Shown here: piece after piece, positions 1-5,959 of the stretch
How positions within the stretch are numbered: position 1 is the first letter of the stretch
How the letters are laid out: every line of letters starts with the position of its first letter
Origin: DATAFF01 sp036257595
GTDB taxonomy: Bacteria; Pseudomonadota; Alphaproteobacteria; Rhizobiales; Aestuariivirgaceae
Direction of reading: 5' to 3'
Assembly: GCA_036257595.1 (NCBI GenBank)
Contig: DATAFF010000016.1
Span: forward strand, 1-12,570
Length of the DNA stretch: 12,570 nt
Program-made: the position numbers and the translations under genes
The notes under the pieces: model-generated
What the model was told of the DNA's origin: nothing
The model's input: the letters and a program-made list of their open reading frames with translations, nothing else
Database searches by the model: none

Positions 1-1155
1 GTCGCCCTGATCCTTCCGGTGTTGCTCTTCATTGTCGTTTCCTTCGCCATTCCGGTGGCGCTGCTGCTGTCGCGCGCCGTCATCGATCCGAGCATCGCCG
101 GCAACCTGCCGAAGACCGTCGCAGCACTTGCCGAGTGGGACGGCAAGGACCTGCCTCCCGAGTCGGCCTTTGCGGCACTGGTTGCCGATCTCCACGACGT
201 GCAGGCGAGAAATGCTGCCGCCTTCATCGCCAAGCGGTTGAACTACGAGATCAGCGGCATTCGCAGCCGTGTCATCGCCAGCGCCCGCAAAGCGGCGGCA
301 ATCAGTGCTCCGCCTTACAAGGAGCAAATGATTGCCGCCGATCGAATGTGGGGCGACCGGCTGATCTGGGCGAAGATCAAGCAGTCGGGCCAGGTCTTCA
401 CCACCTTTTATCTTTTGCGGGTGCTGGACCTCGATCGCGATGCGGAGGGCCGATTGGTTCCGGTGCCGGGCGACCAGGCGGTCTATCGCACGCTGCTATG
501 GCGTACCTTCTCGATCAGCCTCATCGTCACCCTGCTGACGCTGATCCTCGGCTATCCGGTCGCCTATGTTCTGGCCACCACCCCGCCACGCATCTCCAAC
601 CTGCTGATGGTGCTGGTGCTGGTGCCGTTCTGGACATCGCTGCTGGTGCGCACCACGGCATGGTTCGTGCTGCTGCAGGACAATGGGCCGATCAACGACT
701 TCCTCCTCTTCGTCAACCTCACCGAGCAGCCGCTGCATCTGATCTTCAGCCGCTTCGGCACGATCGTGGCGATGACGCACATCCAGCTACCCTTCACCAT
801 CCTGCCGATCTACAGCGTCATGAAGTCGATCTCCCCCTCCTATATGCGCGCCGCCCGCTCGCTCGGCGGCGGGCCGTTCTACTCCTTCTTCAAGGTCTAT
901 TTCCCGCTGACGCTCCCCGGAATCGGTGCCGGCTGCCTGCTGACCTTCATCCTGTCGCTCGGCTACTACATCACGCCGGCGCTGGTCGGCGGCCCGTCCG
1001 ACCAGATGATTTCCGGGGTGATCGCTACGTCGATGAATCTCGAAAACAATTGGGGCAAGGCAAGCGCCTTGAGCGCCATCCTGCTCGTCGCCACCCTGGT
1101 CCTGTTCTACATCTACAATCGCCTGGTCGGGATCGACAAGGTGAAGCTCGGTTGA
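1..1155 (+). CDS. ABC transporter permease, PotB-like, 5'-truncated by window edge
   Basis: Inner-membrane subunit of a binding-protein-dependent importer of the spermidine/putrescine (PotB/PotC) class. The frame is open from base 1 and the first codons already encode a hydrophobic helix, so the GTG at 19 is probably internal and the true start lies upstream. 384 residues are visible. After the first membrane helix comes an unusually long hydrophilic stretch of about 130 residues (roughly residues 35-165), predicted to lie outside the membrane. A block of about five helices follows, starting near the segment RTFSISLIVTLLTLILG. The cytoplasmic EAA loop that contacts the ATPase is visible as AARSLGGGPFYSFFKVYFPL, followed by LPGIGAG. 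The stop at 1153 is 6 nt from the next permease gene, so the two are co-transcribed and probably form a heterodimer. The substrate is not determined by sequence: polyamine is the default guess, but related systems carry other organic cations, amino acids or opines. Confidence 0.93.
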   Translation, partial: VALILPVLLFIVVSFAIPVALLLSRAVIDPSIAGNLPKTVAALAEWDGKDLPPESAFAALVADLHDVQARNAAAFIAKRLNYEISGIRSRVIASARKAAAISAPPYKEQMIAADRMWGDRLIWAKIKQSGQVFTTFYLLRVLDLDRDAEGRLVPVPGDQAVYRTLLWRTFSISLIVTLLTLILGYPVAYVLATTPPRISNLLMVLVLVPFWTSLLVRTTAWFVLLQDNGPINDFLLFVNLTEQPLHLIFSRFGTIVAMTHIQLPFTILPIYSVMKSISPSYMRAARSLGGGPFYSFFKVYFPLTLPGIGAGCLLTFILSLGYYITPALVGGPSDQMISGVIATSMNLENNWGKASALSAILLVATLVLFYIYNRLVGIDKVKLG

Positions 1156-1161
1156 GGAAGC

Positions 1162-1992
1162 ATGCTGCGCCCGCACACCTATGCCACCCTCCCGGAGCGG
1201 ATTGTCCATTACGGCACGCTCGTGTTTACCGGGCTCGTGCTCCTGTTCCTCATCGCGCCGGTGCTCGCCATCGTGCCGCTGTCCTTCAATGCCGAGCCCT
1301 ATTTCAGCTATCCGATGCCCGGCCTGTCGCTGCAATGGTATCGCGACTTTTTCGGCAATGCGCGCTGGCGCGATGCGCTGATTCTCAGCCTCGAGCTCGC
1401 GGCCTGCGTGACGGTCCTGGCGACGGCGCTCGGGACGGTGGCGGCCCTGGGCTTGAGCCGCACCAACCTGCCTTGGCGCAGCGTCATCCTTGGGATGCTG
1501 ATCCTTCCAATGATCGTGCCGGTCATCATCACCGCCGTCTCGGTGTTCATGTTCTACGGCTATTTCGGCCTGATCGGCACGTTCCCGGGTCTCGTTCTGG
1601 CCCACACGGTGCTGGCGGCACCGTTCGTCGTCATCACGGTGACGGCGACGCTCACGAGCTTCGACTGGAACCTCGATCGGGCGGCACAGGGCCTTGGCGC
1701 GCCGCCACTGCTCAGCTTTCGCAAGGTGATCCTGCCGCTGATCATGCCGGGCGTGGTGAGCGGGGCGCTTTTCGCCTTCGTCACCTCTTTCGACGAGGTG
1801 GTGGTGGCGCTGTTCCTGTCGAGCGCCGAGCAGCGGACCTTGCCGAAGCAGATGTTCAGCGGCATTCGCGAGATGATCAGCCCGACCATCACGGCGGCGG
1901 CAACCGTTCAGATCGTCATCTCCACCCTGATGCTGATCGGCTTCGAGCTGCTTCGACGACGTTCCGAACGGCTTCGCGGAATCAGGGATTGA
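1162..1992 (+). CDS. ABC transporter permease, PotC-like
   Basis: Second inner-membrane permease of the same importer, 276 residues, close to the usual PotC length. The ATG at 1162 is preceded by GAGG at 1154-1157, which overlaps the stop of the first permease, so translation is probably coupled. The protein starts with a short cytoplasmic segment, then TM1 (about residues 17-40, GTLVFTGLVLLFLIAPVLAI). An extracytoplasmic stretch with the PotC-typical QWYRDFF motif follows, then about five more helices. The EAA-type loop reads AAQGLGAPPLLSFRKVILPL followed by IMPGVVSG. The helix after it carries TSFDEVVVALFL, a pattern common in PotC/PotI permeases. The stop lies 3 nt from the stop of mclA on the opposite strand, with no room for a separate terminator. 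Family assignment is firm; the substrate is inferred only from the family. Confidence 0.94.
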   Translation: MLRPHTYATLPERIVHYGTLVFTGLVLLFLIAPVLAIVPLSFNAEPYFSYPMPGLSLQWYRDFFGNARWRDALILSLELAACVTVLATALGTVAALGLSRTNLPWRSVILGMLILPMIVPVIITAVSVFMFYGYFGLIGTFPGLVLAHTVLAAPFVVITVTATLTSFDWNLDRAAQGLGAPPLLSFRKVILPLIMPGVVSGALFAFVTSFDEVVVALFLSSAEQRTLPKQMFSGIREMISPTITAAATVQIVISTLMLIGFELLRRRSERLRGIRD

Positions 1993-1995
1993 ACG

Positions 1996-2982
1996 CTATT
2001 TCCGTGCCGCGGCCTCGATCTGCTCGGCTTTCTTGACGAGGACCTCGGCTTGGCGGATCGAGGCGTAATCGATCAACCGACCGTCGAGCGACACCGCTCC
2101 CTTGCCGGCCTTGGCCGCCTCGTCCATGGCGACGAGAATGCGCTTGGCGCGGGTCACTTCCTTCTCGGAAGGGCTCATCACCTCATTTGCAAGCGCGATC
2201 TGCGAGGGGTGGATCGCCCATTTCCCCTCATAGCCGAGCGCCGCCGCCCGCCGTGCCGCCGCCTTGAAACCTTCGGCATCACCGAAATCGCCGAACGGCC
2301 CATCGATCGGACGCAGACCATTGGCGCGTGCGGCGACGCACATGCGGGCAAGCGCGTAGTGCCACATGTCGCCCCAGTGGCTGTGGCGTGCAGGCCCGTC
2401 ATCGGCATCGGTGAGCACCGCATAGTCAGGATTGGCGCCGCCGATATTGGTGGTCCGCGCGCGCGTCGAAGCGGCATAGTCGGCGACACCGAAATGCAGC
2501 GACTCGTTGCGCCGGCTGGCGGCGGCGATCTCCTCGACATTCTGCATGCCGAGCGCGGTCTCGATGATGAGCTCGAAGCCAATCCGCTTCTGCCGCCGCT
2601 TCATGGTCTCGATCTGGGTCACCAGCATGTCGACGGCATAGACATCGGCAGCTGTGCCGACCTTGGGAATCATGATCAGGTCGAGGCGCTCGCCGGTCTG
2701 CTCGAGAACGTCGACCACATCGCGGTACATGTAATGCGTGTCTAGACCGTTGATGCGGACCGAAATGGTCTTGGTCCCCCAGTCCTGCTCGTTGAGTGCG
2801 GCGATGATGTTCTTGCGCGCCGCCGCCTTGTCATCAGGGGCGACCGCGTCCTCGAGATCGAGGAAGATCACATCGGCAGCCGAGGCGGCCGCCTTGGCGA
2901 AGAGCTGCGGCTGGCTGCCCGGCACGGCAAGCTCGCTGCGGTTGAGCCGGGGTGGCGCCTGCTCGACGGTGAAAAAGCTCAT
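1996..2982 (-). CDS. mclA: L-malyl-CoA (/beta-methylmalyl-CoA) lyase, HpcH/HpaI aldolase family
   Basis: Cytoplasmic Mg2+-dependent lyase that splits L-malyl-CoA into acetyl-CoA and glyoxylate. Many homologues also handle beta-methylmalyl-CoA in the ethylmalonyl-CoA pathway. I place the start at the ATG at 2982 (328 residues) rather than the in-frame GTG at 2994. Known homologues begin MSF..., and AAGGGAG lies about 11 nt upstream of the ATG but directly abuts the GTG. The TIM-barrel family motifs are intact: ELAVPGS (17-23), FLDLEDAVAPDDK (40-52), the substrate arginine R76 in VRINGLDTHYMYRD, Mg2+ ligands E141 (IIETALGM) and D168 (FGVADYAASTRAR), and the catalytic-lid aspartate D299 in SLDGRLID. 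These positions agree with the numbering I recall for the Rhodobacter sphaeroides and Chloroflexus lyases. The gene lies 29 nt downstream of the LuxR-type regulator on the same strand, diverging from mtkAB-ppc, whose product malyl-CoA it consumes. Citrate lyase beta subunit is a distant relative but fits the motifs less well. Confidence 0.95.
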   Translation of the reverse strand: MSFFTVEQAPPRLNRSELAVPGSQPQLFAKAAASAADVIFLDLEDAVAPDDKAAARKNIIAALNEQDWGTKTISVRINGLDTHYMYRDVVDVLEQTGERLDLIMIPKVGTAADVYAVDMLVTQIETMKRRQKRIGFELIIETALGMQNVEEIAAASRRNESLHFGVADYAASTRARTTNIGGANPDYAVLTDADDGPARHSHWGDMWHYALARMCVAARANGLRPIDGPFGDFGDAEGFKAAARRAAALGYEGKWAIHPSQIALANEVMSPSEKEVTRAKRILVAMDEAAKAGKGAVSLDGRLIDYASIRQAEVLVKKAEQIEAAARK

Positions 2983-3011
2983 GATGTCTCGCACTCCCTT
3001 TTGATCACTGC

Positions 3012-3659
3012 CTACTGCCCCTTCCCGAGCCGTTCGGCAAGCCCTGAGGAATAATAGAAGGCAATGGCCTCGGCCCGATTGGCGATCGAGAGCTTCTCGA
3101 ACAGGTTCTTCAGATGAAATTTTACTGTGTTGACACTGATGCCAAACTCGGCGCCGAGCGCCTTGTTGGAAAGCCCCCGCGACAGTGCGACAAGAAGCGC
3201 CCGCTCGCGATCGGTCAGCTCATTGACCGGATCGCGATGGAGATCGCGGATGTCGAAATAGGGAAACAGCATCTGACCGCGGGCGACACCGCGGACCACC
3301 TCCAGCAGCTCCTCGGGACTGTTGGAACGGGGGCAGAAACCGGCGGCTCCGGCAGCCATGGCGCGGCGCACCACATCGGGCGGGTCGAGCGCGCCATAGA
3401 CAACGACCTTCACGACAGAACCCAATGATTTCAACGTGCGGATCACCTGCTCGCCGCCAAGCCTGGGGAGCTGCCAATCGATCACGGCGACATCAACCGG
3501 CACGCGCTGCACCGTGTCGAGAAAGGCCTCCGCCGTCGCCGTCGTGGCGATCAGGCTGAATTCCCGGTTGCGATCGAAGAACTCGGACAGTGCGGTCAAC
3601 ACCAAGGGGCTGCCGTCCGCCACCGCGACATCGACCACTCCGGTTTGCTTCACGCTCAT
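3012..3659 (-). CDS. LuxR/NarL-family response regulator with degenerate receiver domain
   Basis: DNA-binding regulator, 215 residues from the ATG at 3659, which AAGGG precedes by about 6 nt. A TTG two codons upstream (3665) is a less likely start, but residue numbers here count from it. The N-terminal receiver domain (about residues 10-128) keeps the phospho-acceptor aspartate D63 (VAVIDWQLPRLGG). Other active-site positions deviate: the usual acidic pair reads D17-G18 (VADGSP), the Thr/Ser switch region reads VVVYGALDPP, and the conserved lysine reads R113 (GFCPRSNSPEEL). The C-terminal helix-turn-helix (about 149-207) is canonical: LTDRERALLVALSRGLSNK, then GISVNTVKFHLKNLFEKL. No histidine kinase gene is seen nearby. 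The gene probably heads an operon with mclA, and its position between the two arms of the serine-cycle locus suggests it controls them. That role is inference; I do not recognise a named orthologue. Confidence 0.9.
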   Translation of the reverse strand: MSVKQTGVVDVAVADGSPLVLTALSEFFDRNREFSLIATTATAEAFLDTVQRVPVDVAVIDWQLPRLGGEQVIRTLKSLGSVVKVVVYGALDPPDVVRRAMAAGAAGFCPRSNSPEELLEVVRGVARGQMLFPYFDIRDLHRDPVNELTDRERALLVALSRGLSNKALGAEFGISVNTVKFHLKNLFEKLSIANRAEAIAFYYSSGLAERLGKGQ

Positions 3660-3675
3660 TTCCAACCCTTCTGGA

Positions 3676-3721
3676 TGGGTCAGTTGGCCAATACCATACT
3701 TCTGGGTAGGAAAATACCCCC
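3676..3721. promoter_or_regulatory. Candidate tandem operator, two TGGGT...AATACC blocks
   Basis: TGGGT at 3676-3680 is followed by AATACC at 3690-3695, and TGGGT at 3703-3707 by AATACC at 3713-3718. The second block forms the perfect 5-bp inverted repeat GGGTA-N6-TACCC. The TACCC half-sites resemble the TAC-rich heptamers bound by NarL-type proteins, in divergent orientation. The blocks lie 17-62 nt upstream of the regulator's own start, so the regulator could bind here. This is inferred from pattern and position only; the spacing inside the two blocks differs (9 versus 5 nt). Confidence 0.3.
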
Positions 3722-3812
3722 TCGAAAGAAGACCCTGCGGGCGACTATAGGGTGTTCCGTGCGGTTAACGAAATCCCGCACAATTGCGCCCAGACCAACA
3801 GAGCCGCTTTGC

Positions 3813-3819
3813 AGGGAGG
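3813..3819 (+). promoter_or_regulatory. Strong ribosome binding site deciding the mtkA start
   Basis: AGGGAGG lies 9 nt before the ATG at 3829. It favours that ATG over the in-frame TTG at 3784, which would add 15 residues not expected in this family. Confidence 0.75.
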
Positions 3820-3828
3820 CACTCGCTC

Positions 3829-5013
3829 ATGGACATTCACGAATATCAGGCCAAGGACATCCTGGCCCGGTTCGGCGTACCGGCGCCGCGCGGCGGTCTC
3901 GCCTACAGCCCGGAACAGGCGGCTTACCGGGCGCGCGAGATCGGCGGCAATCGCTGGATCGTCAAGGCGCAGGTCCATTCCGGCGGGCGCGGCAAGGCCG
4001 GCGGCGTGAAGCTCTGCAGGAGCGAGGACGAGGTCGAGGACGCGGCCAACGAGCTGTTCGGCAAGCGGCTGGTCACGCAGCAGACCGGCGCTGCCGGCAA
4101 GGTGGTCTACCGGCTCTATGTCGAAGCGGCGGTGGCAATCAGGCGCGAGATCTATCTCGGCTTCGTGCTCGACCGGGTGAGCGAGCGGGTGATGGTCGTG
4201 GCATCGTCCAGCGGCGGCATGGAGATCGAGGAGATCGCGGTCAGGTCACCGCAATCGATCCTGCGCACGGTGGTCGAGCCGGCGGTCGGGATGCAGGCGT
4301 TTCAGGCGCGCGAGATCGCTTTCGGGCTGGGCGTCGAGCCGGTCCTCGTGCAGGAAGCCGTCAAGGCCATCCTCGGTGCCTACAAGGCGTTCGAGGAGCT
4401 CGACGCCACCATGCTGGAGATCAATCCCCTGGTGATCACCGAGGACGGGCGGGTGCTGGCGGCCGATGCCAAGATGACCTTCGACGACAACGCCCTGTTC
4501 CGCCGCCCCGATGTCGCAGAGCTCCGGGACAAATCGCAGGAGGACCCGCGCGAGACCCGCGCCGCCGATCGCGGCCTAGCCTATGTCGGGCTCGACGGCA
4601 ATATCGGCTGCATCGTCAACGGCGCCGGCCTTGCCATGGCGACCATGGACATGATCAAGGCAGCAGGCGGGGAGCCTGCCAACTTCCTCGACATCGGCGG
4701 CGGCGCCACGCCCGAACGGGTCAGCAAGGCGTTCCGCCTGGTGCTGTCGGACGCCAATGTTCAAGCCATCCTCGTCAACATCTTCGCCGGCATCAACCGG
4801 TGCGACTGGGTGGCGGAGGGCGTGGTGCAGGCGCTCGAGAAGAACCCGGTGAACATTCCGGTGGTGGTGCGGCTCGCCGGCACCAATGTCGAGGAGGGTC
4901 GCAAAATTCTCGCACGCTCCGGCCTGCCGATCATCCGCGCCTCGACCCTTGCCGAAGCGGCGCAGCGTGCCGTCGCAGCATGGCGGAACGATGCGCGAGG
5001 GCGAAGAGAGTAG
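3829..5013 (+). CDS. mtkA: Malate--CoA ligase (malate thiokinase) beta subunit
   Basis: ATP-grasp subunit of malate thiokinase, which with MtkB converts malate, CoA and ATP to malyl-CoA, ADP and phosphate in the cytoplasm. The 394-residue length matches the family. The protein opens with the SucC/MtkA signature MDIHEYQAKDIL. The ATP-grasp domain covers about residues 1-235, with the nucleotide-binding segment VKAQVHSGGRGKAGG (45-59), and Mg2+-binding residues N199 in EINPLV and D213 in ADAKM. The C-terminal CoA-ligase domain covers about 255-380 with LDIGGGATPERV (287-298) and VNIFAGINRCD (316-326). On motifs alone it could be a succinyl-CoA synthetase beta subunit. Its place with mtkB, ppc and mclA, and MtkB's close resemblance to methylotroph MtkB, make malate the likely substrate. 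It is probably the first gene of the mtkA-mtkB-ppc operon, with 55 nt before mtkB. Confidence 0.92.
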   Translation: MDIHEYQAKDILARFGVPAPRGGLAYSPEQAAYRAREIGGNRWIVKAQVHSGGRGKAGGVKLCRSEDEVEDAANELFGKRLVTQQTGAAGKVVYRLYVEAAVAIRREIYLGFVLDRVSERVMVVASSSGGMEIEEIAVRSPQSILRTVVEPAVGMQAFQAREIAFGLGVEPVLVQEAVKAILGAYKAFEELDATMLEINPLVITEDGRVLAADAKMTFDDNALFRRPDVAELRDKSQEDPRETRAADRGLAYVGLDGNIGCIVNGAGLAMATMDMIKAAGGEPANFLDIGGGATPERVSKAFRLVLSDANVQAILVNIFAGINRCDWVAEGVVQALEKNPVNIPVVVRLAGTNVEEGRKILARSGLPIIRASTLAEAAQRAVAAWRNDARGRRE

Positions 5014-5068
5014 CGCTCAGGCAATCGGCACCAGGCAGCAGTCAACCGAGATATCAGCAGGCGATCCC

Positions 5069-5959
5069 ATGACCATCCTCGTCGACCGTAGCATCCGCGT
5101 CATCGTTCAGGGCATCACCGGGAAGATCGGCGCGTTTCACACGCAGGAGATGATCGATTATGGCACCAACATCGTGGGCGGCGTGACGCCCGGCAAGAGC
5201 GGTACGAAGCAAGGCGGCGTACCGGTGTTCGACACCGTCAAGCAGGCCGTGGAGGAAACCGACGCGACGGCGAGCGTGGTGTTCGTACCGCCACCCTTCG
5301 CCGCCGATGCCATCATGGAGGCGGCCGACGCCGGCATCAGGCTGTGCGTCGCCATCACCGACGGTATTCCGGCGCAGGACATGATCCGGGTGAAGCGCTA
5401 CATGCGGCGCTATTCGCGGGAGAACCGCATGCGGCTGATCGGACCGAACTGCGCCGGCGTGATCAGCCCCGGCAAGGCGCTGCTCGGCATCATGCCCGGC
5501 CATATCTATCTCGAAGGCAATGTCGGCATTGTCGGCCGCTCCGGCACCTTGGGCTACGAAGCTGCCTCGCAAATGAAGGAGCTCGGCATCGGGGTGTCGA
5601 CCAGCGTCGGCATAGGCGGCGACCCGATCAACGGCTCGTCGTTCAAGGACATTCTCGAGCTGTTCGAGGCGGATCGCGACACGCGGGCGGTGATGATGAT
5701 AGGCGAGATCGGCGGACCGCAGGAGGCGGAGGCTGCGCAGTTCATCAAGGAGAACATGAAAAAGCCGGTGGTCGCCTATGTCGCCGGCCTCTCGGCACCG
5801 AAAGGCCGTCGCATGGGCCATGCTGGCGCCATCATCTCGGCATTCGGCGAGAGCGCCAGCGAGAAGGTCGAGATCCTGCGCGAGGTCGGCGTGACGATCG
5901 CACCCTCGCCATCCGAGATCGGCGAGGCGGTGGCCGACGTTCTGAGGCGCGCGGCGTGA
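5069..5959 (+). CDS. mtkB: Malate--CoA ligase (malate thiokinase) alpha subunit
   Basis: CoA-binding and phosphohistidine subunit of malate thiokinase, partner of MtkA. The ATG at 5069 gives 296 residues, the length I recall for Methylobacterium MtkB. The open frame extends upstream to 4886 but that part overlaps mtkA out of frame and is not family-like. A weak CAGG precedes the ATG by 7 nt. The N-terminal Rossmann CoA-binding domain (about 1-125) has VQGITGKIGAFHTQEM and GGVTPGKSGTKQGG. The ligase domain follows, with IGPNCAGVISPGK (124-136), SRSGTLGYE-like GRSGTLGYE (156-164) and GIGGDPINGSSF (181-192). The phosphorylated histidine is H251 in RRMGHAGAIIS. Phrases such as ADAIMEAADAGI and LGIMPGHIYL closely match methylotroph MtkB from memory, which separates it from SucD. 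Its stop overlaps the ppc start by 4 nt. Confidence 0.94.
   Translation: MTILVDRSIRVIVQGITGKIGAFHTQEMIDYGTNIVGGVTPGKSGTKQGGVPVFDTVKQAVEETDATASVVFVPPPFAADAIMEAADAGIRLCVAITDGIPAQDMIRVKRYMRRYSRENRMRLIGPNCAGVISPGKALLGIMPGHIYLEGNVGIVGRSGTLGYEAASQMKELGIGVSTSVGIGGDPINGSSFKDILELFEADRDTRAVMMIGEIGGPQEAEAAQFIKENMKKPVVAYVAGLSAPKGRRMGHAGAIISAFGESASEKVEILREVGVTIAPSPSEIGEAVADVLRRAA

Larger units (their letters stand above)
3660..3828. promoter_or_regulatory. Divergent control region between the luxR-mclA and mtkAB-ppc units
   Basis: This 169-nt gap separates two divergent start codons and is the longest non-coding stretch in the window, so both promoters should lie in it. It holds an 8-nt palindrome TTGGCCAA (3684-3691) and an inverted repeat GGGTA-N6-TACCC (3704-3719). 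Two tandem TGGGT...AATACC blocks are present, as is a TGCGG-N11-CCGCA inverted repeat (3760-3780). A TATAGG hexamer at 3746-3751 could be a -10 element for mtkA, but no convincing -35 is visible 17 nt upstream. No promoter can be assigned firmly. Confidence 0.6.

Noticed and set aside
787..1605. 272-codon minus-strand frame opposite the permeases
   Set aside because: Translation is dominated by His/Asp/Glu/Arg/Gln, as expected from the complement of hydrophobic membrane codons.
135..2036. 633-codon plus-strand open frame across both permease genes
   Set aside because: It lies in another frame of two clear permeases, its translation is rich in Arg/Ala/His/Gly without domain motifs, and it spans a real gene boundary. 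It is a shadow of high GC content.
3645..5072. 475-codon plus-strand open frame overlapping mtkA
   Set aside because: Out of frame with mtkA, whose motifs are complete; the translation is Arg/Gly/Ala-rich low-complexity.
3829..5959. Reading the pair as succinyl-CoA synthetase sucCD
   Set aside because: The domain pattern is shared, but the MtkB sequence matches methylotroph malate thiokinase closely and the neighbours are ppc and malyl-CoA lyase, not TCA-cycle sucAB or mdh.
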